Notes: a model not told the origin generated them from the letters alone. 64,000 nt of DNA from Gluconacetobacter aggeris (GCF_014174395.1 NZ_JABEQD010000004.1:186001-250000); one strand, 5' to 3'; counted from the first letter of the stretch, positions 9,006-17,975 are shown. Numbers and translations: made by a program.

Positions 9006-12000
9006 GATGACGCCTCCCCGGGCGTACGGCGCATTGGCCGTCCTTCCAGCCGTTTTTCCAGTTCGTAATAATAGGTCGGGAGAATGAACAGGGTCAGCAC
9101 GGTGGCGATGCCCAGCCCGCCGACCACCACCGTCGCCAGCCCACGCTGGACATCGGTGCCGATGCCGGTCGCGAGCGCCGCCGGCAGCATGCCCACGCTG
9201 GCCACGGTGGCCGTCATCAGGACCGGGCGGAAACGCTGGCCCGCGCCGTCCAGCACAGCCGTCCGCAGGGCTTCGCCCTCGGCGCGCAGGCGATTGAAGT
9301 TCGAGACCATGATGATGCCGTTCTGGATCGCGACGCCGAACAGGGCGATGAACCCGACGGCGGTTGCGATATTCAGCGTCTCGCCACGTGCATGCAGCGC
9401 CACCAGGCCGCCGAGTGTCGCCATCGGCACGACGGCCAGCACCAGCACCGCCTGGCGCATCGCGCCGAACTGGCAGAACAGCAGCACCAGCATGACGGCG
9501 AACATGATGCCAAGCGCCACGGTCAGGCGCGCCTGGGCGCGTTGCGCCTGCTCGAACGTGCCGGCCCATTCCAGGCTGTAGACGGAGGGATCGAAATGGA
9601 CCTGAGTCGCGATACGGGCCTGCGCATCGGCGAGATATTGGGAGAGCGGCCGCTGTCCATTGTCGAGGCGGATCGTGATCTGGCGCTGGTTGCGCTCATG
9701 GGCGATCGTTCCCTCGCCGGTCTGCAGCGAGACATGGGCGACCACGCCCAGCGGTATCCGCGCACCCGACGGTGTGGTCAGCGGCAACTGGCGGATGATG
9801 TCGAGATTGCTGTTGATCGCGCGTGGGATGTGGACGGTCATGTTATAGACGCGGTCTCCGGCATAGACCGACGAGACGGGGGTGTCGCCGATCATGTTCT
9901 GGACCACCGCCAGGATGTCCGTGCCGGCCAGTCCGTAGCGCGCGGCTTCCTTGCGGTCCACGGCGACATCCAGTTCGGGTGTCGGCGGCTCCTGGAAGAT
10001 CGAGGCCGCTGCCGTGCCGGGAACCTGCCGCATGATATCGACGATCTGCGTGCCGATCCGGCGCAGTTCGTGGAAATCGTCCCCATAGACGCGCAGAACC
10101 AGCGGCGAGTGCGCGCCGCCGACCAGATCGTTCATGTTGTCGGCGATCGGCTGACTGATGCCGAAGCTGATACCCGGGATCGTCGCCAGGCGTGTGCGGA
10201 GGCGGGCGACGAACTGGGCCTTGGTCTCGCCATGCGGCCATTCGTCATAGGGATGCAGCCCGACCGGCACCTCGATATGCGACGGTGTCCATGGATCGGT
10301 GCCGGAATCGCTGCGGCCGAGCTGCGTGACGGCGAAGCTGGTTTCCGGGAAGGAACGGATCGCGGTGCGGATCTCATCAGCCATGGCGCTGGCTCGCTCC
10401 AGCGACAGGCCGGAGGGAAGCTGGACCTGAACCCACAGCGCACCCTCATCGAGATCGGGCAGAAATTCGCGTCCGGCGCTGGCGCCGAGCCATGCCGTCA
10501 GGACGAAGGCGGCGATCCCCCCGGCATAGGCCAGGAACGGACGATCCAGACTGTGGGCCAGCAGCCGGTGATAGAGCCCGTGCAACCATTCCAGCGGGGC
10601 ATTATGGAACAGCCGGTGTGGTTTACGCAGGACCAGGAACGCCAGCGAGGGGATCAGCGTGATGGCGCAGAGCAGCGCGCCGAGCAGGGCGAAGCTGACG
10701 GTGAACGCCATGGGCCGGAACAGCTTGCCCGATGCCCCCTCGAAGGCGAACAGGGGGCCGTAGGCGATGATGATGATCAGGGTCGCGAAGAAGATCGCGC
10801 GCGCCATCGTATCGGTGATCTCAAGGATGTCCCCGGAAATCAGTGTCCTGTCCGGATGGTCCTCACGCAGGCGCAGGATGGCTTCGGTCACCACGATCGC
10901 GCCGTCCACGATCACGCCGAAATCGATCGCGCCGAGGGAGAACAGGTTGGCCGGCATGTGCAGGCCCATCATCAGCACGAACAGGGTGGCCAGCGACAGC
11001 GGGATGGTGACGGCGGCGATGACGGCGCTACGCGGACTGCCGAGGAACAGCACGAGCACGACGAAGACCAGTCCCATGCCTTCCAGCACCGTGTGAGCCA
11101 CCTTGTCGGTGGTCGCGCGAACCAGATTGTCTCGGTCGATATAGGGCACGATCCGCGCGCCTTGCCGCGCCAGGCGCCTGTTCAGCAGATCCACCCGCGC
11201 GTGGACCGCGGCCAGGACCTGCGAGGGATTCTGGCCGGTCAGCGTTGCGACGATGCCTTCGATCGTGTCCGGATTGCCGTCCATCCCCAGGATGCCCTGC
11301 CGGACCTGATGTCCGAACTGCATCTGCCCCAGGTCGCGGATCAGCACCGGCTTGCCGTCATGCGCGACCACGCCGATATCGCCCATGTCGGCCAGGGTAT
11401 GAACCATGTCGATCCCGCGCACGATATAGGACTGGTCGCCGCGCGTGACGCGATCGCCGCCGACATTGACATTATTGTTCTTCAGCGCGGCCAGGACGTC
11501 GTTGATCCCGATATGGTACCGGTTCAGGGCGTCCGGATCGAGCAGGAGCTGATATTCCTTGGTGAAGCCGCCGAAATTGCTCACCGATGCCACCCCTGGG
11601 ATTTGCATCAGCGCCGGGATGACGACCCAGTTCTGGATATCCGACAACTGCATCAGGTTCAGACTGTCGGAGCGCAGCGTGTAACGATAGATCTCGCCGG
11701 CGGGTCCCGTGACCGGGCCAAGGGCCGGCGTGACGTTGGCCGGCAGGCTGGCCTGGGCGATCTGTTCGGTCACGCGCTGGCGCGCGAAATAGACGTCCGT
11801 TCCGTCGCGGAAGATCAGCGTGATCAGCGACAGGCCGAACGTGCTGCTGGACCGGCTGTCGATCAGGCCCGGGACGCTGGCCAACTGTCGCTCCAGCGGC
11901 GTGGTGATCTGCTGCTCGACCTCTGCGGCAGCCAGGCCGCCCGCCTGCGTCGTGATCACGACATTGACGGAGCCGAGGTCCGGATAGGCCTCGACCGCGA

Positions 12001-12100
12001 TATCCCGCCACGCCAGGGCACCGAAACAGGCCAGCAGCGCCATGATCATGAAGACGACGCGGCGCTGGCGCAGGCACAGGCCGATGAATTTGTTAATCAT
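9002..12100 (-). CDS. RND efflux pump, heavy-metal (CusA/CzcA) type
   Basis: 1032 residues, normal for RND pumps with 12 membrane helices and two large periplasmic loops. The start (MINKFIGLCLRQRRVVF...DIAVEAYPDLGSVNVVITTQ) and TM4 motif DFGVIVDGAIVVTEA (about residues 391-405, with acidic residues for proton relay) identify the heavy-metal-efflux subfamily rather than AcrB-type drug pumps. The periplasmic part lacks obvious methionine clusters, so the ion is unclear and a non-metal substrate is possible. It overlaps the adaptor gene upstream by 8 bp and the channel gene downstream by 4 bp. Confidence 0.9.
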   Translation of the reverse strand: MINKFIGLCLRQRRVVFMIMALLACFGALAWRDIAVEAYPDLGSVNVVITTQAGGLAAAEVEQQITTPLERQLASVPGLIDSRSSSTFGLSLITLIFRDGTDVYFARQRVTEQIAQASLPANVTPALGPVTGPAGEIYRYTLRSDSLNLMQLSDIQNWVVIPALMQIPGVASVSNFGGFTKEYQLLLDPDALNRYHIGINDVLAALKNNNVNVGGDRVTRGDQSYIVRGIDMVHTLADMGDIGVVAHDGKPVLIRDLGQMQFGHQVRQGILGMDGNPDTIEGIVATLTGQNPSQVLAAVHARVDLLNRRLARQGARIVPYIDRDNLVRATTDKVAHTVLEGMGLVFVVLVLFLGSPRSAVIAAVTIPLSLATLFVLMMGLHMPANLFSLGAIDFGVIVDGAIVVTEAILRLREDHPDRTLISGDILEITDTMARAIFFATLIIIIAYGPLFAFEGASGKLFRPMAFTVSFALLGALLCAITLIPSLAFLVLRKPHRLFHNAPLEWLHGLYHRLLAHSLDRPFLAYAGGIAAFVLTAWLGASAGREFLPDLDEGALWVQVQLPSGLSLERASAMADEIRTAIRSFPETSFAVTQLGRSDSGTDPWTPSHIEVPVGLHPYDEWPHGETKAQFVARLRTRLATIPGISFGISQPIADNMNDLVGGAHSPLVLRVYGDDFHELRRIGTQIVDIMRQVPGTAAASIFQEPPTPELDVAVDRKEAARYGLAGTDILAVVQNMIGDTPVSSVYAGDRVYNMTVHIPRAINSNLDIIRQLPLTTPSGARIPLGVVAHVSLQTGEGTIAHERNQRQITIRLDNGQRPLSQYLADAQARIATQVHFDPSVYSLEWAGTFEQAQRAQARLTVALGIMFAVMLVLLFCQFGAMRQAVLVLAVVPMATLGGLVALHARGETLNIATAVGFIALFGVAIQNGIIMVSNFNRLRAEGEALRTAVLDGAGQRFRPVLMTATVASVGMLPAALATGIGTDVQRGLATVVVGGLGIATVLTLFILPTYYYELEKRLEGRPMRRTPGEASS

Positions 12101-13253
12101 CGTTCAGCAGCACCGCGCCCTGGGTCACGACCCGGTCGCCCGCGGCCAGCCCGCTCAGGACCCGGCTGTTCGTTCCGTCATCATAGACGATATCGACCGT
12201 CCGGCGGCGGAAGACGCGGGGCCGCACTTCCACGAACACCGTGGTCGCGTCGTTGTTCATCAGGATAGCCGTCTGCGGAATCGTGATGTCCGGCGGCTGC
12301 GGCACGGCGATGGCAACATGGGCATAGAGGTGGGGCAGCAGGGTGCCGGTCGGGTTCGCGACTTCGAAATGTACGGTGCGCCGGCGCGTGTCCGCCTGCA
12401 GGGCGGGGCGCAGCCCGTCGATCATGCCGCTCACCTGAAGGCCGGGCAGAACCGGAAACGTGGCATGCGCGGTCATGCCGGCCTGAACGAGCGGCGCCTG
12501 ATCTTCCGCCAGGTCGGCGGTGACCCAGAGCATGCGCGTGTCGAGCAACGTCATCATGACGGCCGTCGGATCGGTGACGTTCATGCCCGCCGCGACCGAG
12601 ACCGTATCGACCACCCCGTCGATCGGCGCGGTCAAGGGGACCAGGGAGCCGGCGTGGGCGTCGGTCCCGGCCTGTCCGTCGCGGCCGAGCGCCGCGAGAC
12701 GGTCGCGCGCACGATCCAGTTCGGATCGGGCCTGCGCGTAGGCGGCCCGTGCACTTTCCAGATCCTTGACCGCACCGCCTCCGGCGCCGACGACATGGCG
12801 GGCGCGTTCATATTGATCTCCCGCCAGGGTGAAGGCGGCGCGGGCTTTTTCCTCGTCCGAACTGGCCTGTGCCATATCGCCTGACGCGATCAGGGCCAGG
12901 AGCTGGCCGCGTTTGACGGGGGTGCCGGGTGCGACATCCAGGCGGACGATATGGCCCGCCACGGGCGGCAGCAGAGAGATGGTGCGCGCGGGTTCGGCGA
13001 CGATTTCGCCTGGCGCGTCGATCGTCTTCGGCCGCTCCTCGACCCTGACGGTTTCCACTGCGAGACGCGGCAGGAGTGGTGAATCCGCGTCGACAGTCAC
13101 ATCACCGGCCTGGTCGCGGTGCATCGTCTGTGCAGTGGACGGGTCGACCCTGCCTGTAGCGAGAAAGCCAATTGCCAGAAGGGTGGGGAGAGAAGGTCGT
13201 GTGACCTGCTTATGGCGTTTGCAGCGCGTCATACGTATTGGGCTCGAGAACAT
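12093..13253 (-). CDS. RND periplasmic adaptor (CzcB-like membrane fusion protein)
   Basis: 386 residues. A basic N-terminus and hydrophobic segment are followed by PPVAGHIVRLDVAPGTPVKRGQLLALIAS (first lipoyl half), a helical hairpin (about 125-190), and VPLTAPIDGVVDTVSVAAGMNVTDP (second half). The C-terminal domain ends LSGLAAGDRVVTQGAVLLNDD, the standard finish of CzcB/CusB adaptors. No His- or Met-rich metal-binding tail is visible. An in-frame ATG at 13232 is a possible alternative start. It begins 46 bp after the cytochrome b561 gene. Confidence 0.88.
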   Translation of the reverse strand: MFSSPIRMTRCKRHKQVTRPSLPTLLAIGFLATGRVDPSTAQTMHRDQAGDVTVDADSPLLPRLAVETVRVEERPKTIDAPGEIVAEPARTISLLPPVAGHIVRLDVAPGTPVKRGQLLALIASGDMAQASSDEEKARAAFTLAGDQYERARHVVGAGGGAVKDLESARAAYAQARSELDRARDRLAALGRDGQAGTDAHAGSLVPLTAPIDGVVDTVSVAAGMNVTDPTAVMMTLLDTRMLWVTADLAEDQAPLVQAGMTAHATFPVLPGLQVSGMIDGLRPALQADTRRRTVHFEVANPTGTLLPHLYAHVAIAVPQPPDITIPQTAILMNNDATTVFVEVRPRVFRRRTVDIVYDDGTNSRVLSGLAAGDRVVTQGAVLLNDD

Positions 13254-13299
13254 CCAGGATGGGTAGAAACAGGCGCCGCGGCTGCGATTGCGGGGCGCG

Positions 13300-13875
13300 C
13301 TATGGCTTCGTACGTGGCAGGAGCGTTCCAGCAGGCAGCATGCGAGCCAACACGTGGTCCCTGATGACGAATTGGTGAAAGAGGGCGGCGGCGGCGTGGC
13401 CGGTCGCCAGACCGACGATCAGCCACGCGTTCCAGGAATGCAGAGTCTCGATCCACCAAATTGTTCCGGATGAAAAAGGGGTGAAGGGGGAGGGAAGCAG
13501 GAGTCCGAGGAAGCTTATTGCCTGCCCCGCGCCCCAGCGCCAGGCATAGCCCAGGCCGATTTCCGCCAGCAGCAGCATATAGAGCGTGCTTTCCATGGCC
13601 AGGGCGCAGAACCGGTCGACCGGAGAGAGAAGGGAGGCCAGGCGACGCCCCCGGGTGATCCGCCAGCCGATGCGAAACAGGATGATGGCGGTCAGGACCA
13701 TGCCCGCCGTCAGATGCGTGACGACCATGAGATGGTGGACGGGCTTTGCAGGCCAATCCCACATTTCCCCGAGGGCAAACTGAATCACTACCAGGAGGGC
13801 CGTCGTCCAATGCAGGAGGACAGTGCCACGATCATAGCGCAGCTTGTCCGTGGCATTCGCAACGGCTTCGGTCAT
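13300..13875 (-). CDS. Cytochrome b561 family membrane protein
   Basis: 191 residues from the ATG at 13875 (MTEAVANATDKLRYDRG). Four hydrophobic helices carry the expected haem-ligand histidines: VLLHWTTALLVVIQF, HHLMVVTHLTAGM, and LHSWNAWLIVGLATGHAAAALFHQF. Such proteins bind two b haems and pass electrons from quinol across the inner membrane. It is first in the operon with the CzcBA-like pump; whether it powers or merely accompanies the pump is unknown. An upstream in-frame start at 13953 would add 26 residues with no family similarity. Confidence 0.85.
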   Translation of the reverse strand: MTEAVANATDKLRYDRGTVLLHWTTALLVVIQFALGEMWDWPAKPVHHLMVVTHLTAGMVLTAIILFRIGWRITRGRRLASLLSPVDRFCALAMESTLYMLLLAEIGLGYAWRWGAGQAISFLGLLLPSPFTPFSSGTIWWIETLHSWNAWLIVGLATGHAAAALFHQFVIRDHVLARMLPAGTLLPRTKP

Positions 13876-14249
13876 GCTCGGTCCCCAGGAAGATGGACCG
13901 TGGCCTAGCACATATTCCTGACGAGAACCTGAACGAAATAGGCGGGCGTACAATAATTAAAATTGCCCAATGCTTCTCAGGAAATTACGGATTGTGAGAG
14001 GAGGGGCGAGCGCGAAGGTCACAGGAAGGCCCTGCATTCCATCTCCATACTCATGCCACGCCTTCGTTCGCACGTTGAACATTGCGTTGTCGAATGGAGC
14101 AGGTCGGCTTCGTGCCCGATAACGATATGCGGCACGCCTGTGCCGTGCCTGAAAACGGAAAGGATATGATCGCCGTTCCATTGACGACGTCAGCTCCGCT
14201 GGGTGATCGCGATGTCCCCCGATTTTCTGAACAGAACGGATAGCTTTTG
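13876..14249. other. Intergenic stretch without a supported gene
   Basis: About 370 bp between the b561 start and the ChrB N-domain fragment. Several frames are open but interrupted, and none shows a family motif. It would hold the b561 operon promoter, reading leftward. Confidence 0.5.
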
Positions 14250-14382
14250 CGGCCGCAACCGCGACTGCGCCGGTGACCTGCAGCCGCCGCCAGATCTTCA
14301 CCCGGAAATAGGCCGGCTTCGCCGGCAACTGGTGGAGCAGGAACAGCCGGGGCTGCCCGGTTCGGGAGGACTCCGCGCTCAT
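14250..14382 (-). pseudogene. Fragment of chromate-resistance protein ChrB, N-terminal domain
   Basis: From the ATG at 14382, about 42 residues read as the start of a ChrB N-terminal domain: a short lead, then LFLLHQLPAKPAYFRVKIWRRLQVTGAVAV. After that the expected continuation (a KKSVYVLP-like strand) is lost, the frame drifts and no other frame restores it. ChrB proteins normally carry this domain upstream of a C-terminal ChrB domain on the same strand. Here the C-domain relic starts about 100 bp away on the opposite strand, which points to an inversion or two decayed genes. Confidence 0.6.
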
Positions 14383-14485
14383 GAGGTTTATTTCAGGAAT
14401 GCCCCTTTCCGGGTGCAACCGCTGTATCATTTGTCAGTTCTGGTGCTGCAGAAGCGTGATGCAGCCCCCTGCCAGGGGAGGGCCC

Positions 14486-14926
14486 ATGAAATGGGTTACG
14501 CGCGAACGGCCGGTGATCGACCGGAAGGCCGCATTCCTGTTCATCCTGCCGGAACAGGTTCGGCCAGTCGTCGGGGCGACCGGTGCGATCTTCTTTGACG
14601 GTCCGGGAGGTCAAATTCGGGCATGCCGGAGAGTGCCGCAGCTTCGACGCCTTCGTTGCCCAATACGGTCTCGATCGTGATCCGGCCATTTCAATGGTCG
14701 CGGCGATCATGTGGGGCGCGGACACCGATCGACTGAATTACCCCAATCGGCGGGACGGCTGGCGATTTTCCGGGGGCTGCGGACGATCACGCCCGGCGAT
14801 CACGAGATCCTGCGGCGTGGCGTCGTCCTTTACGACGCCCTTCGGGCCCGGGCCGGGAGCGGGCAGGCCATGCCGGTCAGTACCGCCACCGATCAAGGAA
14901 CCGATCAAGGAGAAGAAAAATGCTGA
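14486..14926 (+). pseudogene. Broken chromate-resistance ChrB C-terminal-domain gene (two frameshifts, internal deletion)
   Basis: Three reading frames must be joined. Frame 1 starts at the ATG at 14486 (MKWVTRERPVIDRKAAFLFILPEQV...GAIFFDGPG). Frame 2, from about 14610, reads FGHAGECRSFDAFVAQYGL...MWGADTDRLNYPN. Frame 3, from about 14750, reads AGRLAIFRGLRTITPGDHEILRRGVVLYDALRAR. Together they follow the ChrB/Chrome_Resist domain. In intact relatives about 14 residues (ACPWLIRRFID-like) stand between IDR and the AEFLF strand; here they are missing. AGGGGAGGG precedes the ATG. The final stop overlaps the ATG of the DUF1259 gene, so an operon is still visible. Confidence 0.72.
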
Positions 14927-15807
14927 GACGATTCATGGCGGGCGCGGCGCTCATGGCGATGTTGTGGGCCGCCCCTGCTTCTGCCGCGCCCGATCCCTGG
15001 GCAGCCGTGGGTGAGACCCTGGGCAAACCCGGCATGGAATTGCCCGGCAGCGTCTATCGCGTGGCCCTGCCGCGCTCCGACCTCAAGGTCACGCTCGATG
15101 GCGTCGCGATCAGGCCGGCGCTGGCGCTTGGGTCCTGGCTGGCCTTTCTGCCGATGGGCAAGGATGCCATGGCGATGGGCGACCTGGTGCTGACCCAGGA
15201 TGAGGTCGAGCCGGTGATCAAGCGCCTGATCGAGGGCGGCTTCGAGATCACCGCCTTGCACAACCATCTGCTGCGGGCCGAACCGATGACGATGTACATG
15301 CACATTGACGGACACGGAGACCCCGTGAAGCTGGCCCAGACCCTGCACGCGGCGCTGCTGCTGACAAAGACGCCGCTGGGTGCTCCTGCGAGTGCGCCCC
15401 CCTCGAAACCGCTCGATCTCGACACCGCGATGCTGGATCGGATTCTCGGGCAGACCGGCAAGGCCAATGGCGGGGTCTATCAGTTCACCATTCCACGGGC
15501 CGAAATGCTGATGAGCGACGACATGTCGCTGCCGGTTGCCATGGGAACGGGCATCGCGATCAATTTTCAGCCGACAGGCGGCAGCAGGGCGGCGATCGCA
15601 GGGGATTTCGTGCTGATTGCGTCCGAGGTCAATCCAGTACTACGCACGTTGCGAGACCATGGCATCGCGGTCACGGCGCTGCATAATCACATGCTGAATG
15701 ATCAGCCCCGGCTGTTCTTCATGCATTTCTGGGCGAATGACGATGCGCGCCGGCTGGCGCAGGGCCTGAAGGCGGCGCTCGATCAGATGGACCTGAAGAA
15801 AGGATAA
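14920..15807 (+). CDS. DUF1259 (LppY/LpqO-like) secreted protein
   Basis: 295 residues with a signal peptide ending near AAPASAA. Two copies of the DUF1259 module follow: one with ELPGSVYRVALPRSDLKVTLDGVAI...FEITALHNHLLRAEPMTMYMHIDGHGDPVKLAQTLHAAL, and a second with NGGVYQFTIPRAEM...IAVTALHNHMLNDQPRLFFMHFWANDDARRLAQGLKAAL. The paired ALHNH motifs are typical. DUF1259 genes often sit next to chrB/chrA; the broken chrB just upstream fits this. The biochemical role is unknown. GGAGAAGAAAA lies before the ATG. Confidence 0.85.
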   Translation: MLRRFMAGAALMAMLWAAPASAAPDPWAAVGETLGKPGMELPGSVYRVALPRSDLKVTLDGVAIRPALALGSWLAFLPMGKDAMAMGDLVLTQDEVEPVIKRLIEGGFEITALHNHLLRAEPMTMYMHIDGHGDPVKLAQTLHAALLLTKTPLGAPASAPPSKPLDLDTAMLDRILGQTGKANGGVYQFTIPRAEMLMSDDMSLPVAMGTGIAINFQPTGGSRAAIAGDFVLIASEVNPVLRTLRDHGIAVTALHNHMLNDQPRLFFMHFWANDDARRLAQGLKAALDQMDLKKG

Positions 15808-15866
15808 GGGAACGCGCGTCGTCCGGCTGCTCCGGCTGCCGGTATCGCGCCGTTCCCCCGTGAGGC

Positions 15867-17090
15867 ATGCCCATGAAACTCGATGCCGTCACCCAGGATC
15901 GCCAGTCGCTGCTCTATATGGAGCGCTATGTCGGCCTGGGTACGAAAACGTATAGTCCACTGGCGGCACGAACAGAGGCAGCGTCGGCCTATCAGCCGGA
16001 AAGCGAACTGGCATCGTTCGATCTCGTCACCGTCACGGTGCCTCGGGAGCAAGTCTCCGTGTTCCAGGCGGCGCCTGCCGGACATCTGGCCGAGCAGTAT
16101 CTGCGGCCGGAAGGTATCCGGTTTGCGATCCATCCCGCGACATGGGCCATGGAGGGAATTGCGCATATCGAGGAACTTCGTGCCCTGCCGCGCGGCACGC
16201 CGATCCTGGCCGCGCCCACGGCGTCGACCCGCACCGTCCTGGCAGTCGGTCCGGAAGTGGCGCCGCATTGTCTCAAGCTCCATTATCCGGTGCGGATCTC
16301 TCGCTTCAACCGCGGGCTGCTGCGGCGCAACATCCAGAACAGCGTCGCCATCACGGCGGAAATGGCGCAGGTGCAGTCGGAGCGGTTTGCCTATCTGCCC
16401 GATACGCTCGGCTTCGCTTTCGGCACCGACGAGAAGGCCTGGGGTTTCCTGGTGCGGGAAGTCATTCCCCGGCCGCTCATCGCCGACCGCTCTCTGATTC
16501 CGTGCTTTGCGCTCTATGGGCGCGATATCCATGCCCCGGATGATCCGCCGCTGCTGGTGCAGATGATTGCGCAGTTGCGCGTCGATCCGGCCGCGTTCGT
16601 GATCAACGCGATCATCATTCCCATCATTGCGGCCTGGTGCTGGGGCGCGCGTCGTGGCTTGTTGCTGGAATCCCACGCCCAGAATACGTTGCTTGAGATT
16701 GATCGCGATTTTCGGCCCACACGGATCGTTCATCGCGATTTCGATATCTGGATTGATACGGAAACACGACGTCGCGCCGATCTCGGCCTGCCTTTTCCCG
16801 GAGTGGGCCTGGTTCCGGATGCCGGCCAGTCGATGGAACAATATTACAGCATCGTCTACGACCGCTTCATCGGTCATAACTTCTTCGACTATCTGCTCGA
16901 CCTGTTGCGGCGCTTTTATGATGTGGAGGAGGAGGCCATTCGGCAGCGGGCGCGGGCAGCCTTCCACCAATTTTTCCCCGAAGCGCAGCGTTTCTTTCCG
17001 AAGGACACGGTATTCTATTTCTCGCAAGACGTGCCGCCCGGCCGTGAGTTCATGATCGAAGATCTGCGGCAGATGCCAGAATGGCGGTAG
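15867..17090 (+). CDS. Orphan short IucA/IucC-like (NIS siderophore synthetase-related) protein
   Basis: 407 residues. The middle contains APTASTRTVL, then CLKLHYPVRISRFNRGL, like the S-RT and lKL-v-iT--R motifs of NRPS-independent siderophore (NIS) synthetases. GLLLESHAQNTLLEI and RIVHRDFDIWID match the catalytic AHGQNxLL and RDf motifs. The C-terminus looks like the FhuF-like thumb. Intact NIS synthetases have about 580-600 residues; the N-terminal part with the HPxHPxxK ATP-binding motif is absent, so it may not be an active ligase. No other siderophore gene lies nearby. The ATG at 15873 is an equally good start. Confidence 0.65.
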   Translation: MPMKLDAVTQDRQSLLYMERYVGLGTKTYSPLAARTEAASAYQPESELASFDLVTVTVPREQVSVFQAAPAGHLAEQYLRPEGIRFAIHPATWAMEGIAHIEELRALPRGTPILAAPTASTRTVLAVGPEVAPHCLKLHYPVRISRFNRGLLRRNIQNSVAITAEMAQVQSERFAYLPDTLGFAFGTDEKAWGFLVREVIPRPLIADRSLIPCFALYGRDIHAPDDPPLLVQMIAQLRVDPAAFVINAIIIPIIAAWCWGARRGLLLESHAQNTLLEIDRDFRPTRIVHRDFDIWIDTETRRRADLGLPFPGVGLVPDAGQSMEQYYSIVYDRFIGHNFFDYLLDLLRRFYDVEEEAIRQRARAAFHQFFPEAQRFFPKDTVFYFSQDVPPGREFMIEDLRQMPEWR

Positions 17091-17295
17091 CGCAAAAAGA
17101 GGCTCAAGCAATGTCCCGGAGACGACCAGGAACAGTCCGTCCTCATGCTCGTGATGGTGCCAGTCGAACGACCCCTTGAATTTCGCCAGCCTGATCTTTG
17201 ACGTGTTGATGTCGCCGGCCATACGGAGGCTCCAATAGTCGGAAAAATCGCGAAGGAATGGCCACGGTTTATTTTTTTATTGCTTGCATATCCAT
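17091..17295 (-). pseudogene. Broken cupin-domain gene (frameshift at poly-A, 3' end lost)
   Basis: The ATG at 17295 overlaps the stop of the gene upstream (TGATG), so this was the next gene of that operon. It reads MDMQAIKK then stops at a run of seven A. Removing one A continues in frame as KPWPFLRDFSDYWSLRMAGDINTSKIRLAKFKGSFDWHHHEHEDGLFLVVSGTLL, a clear small-cupin start with the HHHEHEDGLF metal motif. After that residue the sequence is antisense to the end of the IucA-like gene and the remaining cupin half is missing. Confidence 0.68.
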
Positions 17296-17975
17296 CAGAG
17301 TTGCCGAACGGTGGTCTGGACATAGGCGATCTGCCGCGCCAGATCGGGCGGTGCTGGAAACGCCCCGTCGAGAACTGCCGTGCCGACCGTGAAACCGGCG
17401 GCACCGGCCGCGGCAGCCGCCCGGATACGCTCCGCCCGATCGAGCGAGCCGGCGACAATGACGGGTTTGTCCGCCCCGGCTTTGCAAACCCGTCGCATCA
17501 AACTCGGCACGTCCCCCGTGAACCGATAGGCCAGCAGATCCAGCCCATGCACGCCGGGCCGGGAAGCGAGATCGACCGCACTGCGCACGATCTCGGCTTC
17601 GGTTCCTTCGAGAATGCTGGGATGCCCGGTGATCCGGCCGGGGAAGGGGAAATAGCGGATCGTCGTGCCTTCCAGCAGCGGCAGAACATCATCGACATGC
17701 GTGCCGCCCAGCAGGTAATCGACGCCCAGAGCGATCCCGGCCCGCACCGAGCGAAGCTCGCTCTCGCGATCGAGCGAGACGACTTCCAGATAGATCTTCG
17801 CCCCGACCTGCCGGATGGTACTGGCAAGAGCCTGAAGGGCTGCAAACGGCAGGCCGATATCCTTGAACCCGATATGGCAGACCCCCGCAGCTCGGGCGGT
17901 TTCGATCAGATCGGCCGCATTCTCCACCGTCCGGTCGTTGCGGGTCAGCATGAAAATGAAGTCGGGTCGGGTCAT
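17295..17975 (-). CDS. TIM-barrel protein of unknown function (PdxA-linked)
   Basis: 226 residues with alternating beta strands and helices like a phosphate-binding TIM barrel. The C-terminal AAGAAGFTVGTAVLDGAF resembles the phosphate loop of HisA/ThiE-type enzymes, and IYLEVVSLDRE and LLGGTHVDDVLPLLEG resemble other barrel strands. I do not recognise a named enzyme. It overlaps the PdxA-like gene upstream by 4 bp and the broken cupin downstream, so the three were one translationally coupled operon. A role in breakdown of a hydroxylated acid phosphate, alongside PdxA, is inference. Confidence 0.6.
   Translation of the reverse strand: MTRPDFIFMLTRNDRTVENAADLIETARAAGVCHIGFKDIGLPFAALQALASTIRQVGAKIYLEVVSLDRESELRSVRAGIALGVDYLLGGTHVDDVLPLLEGTTIRYFPFPGRITGHPSILEGTEAEIVRSAVDLASRPGVHGLDLLAYRFTGDVPSLMRRVCKAGADKPVIVAGSLDRAERIRAAAAAGAAGFTVGTAVLDGAFPAPPDLARQIAYVQTTVRQL

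Noticed and set aside
9392-12268. Very long open frame on the plus strand opposite the RND pump and adaptor
   Set aside because: Its composition (rich in Arg, Asp, Gln, His) mirrors high-GC codon use of the real minus-strand genes; no family motif and no ribosome site.
17295-17975. Assigning the TIM-barrel protein as ThiE or HisA
   Set aside because: Only the phosphate-loop-like C-terminus is similar; the substrate-specific residues of ThiE or HisA are not visible, so it is left unnamed.
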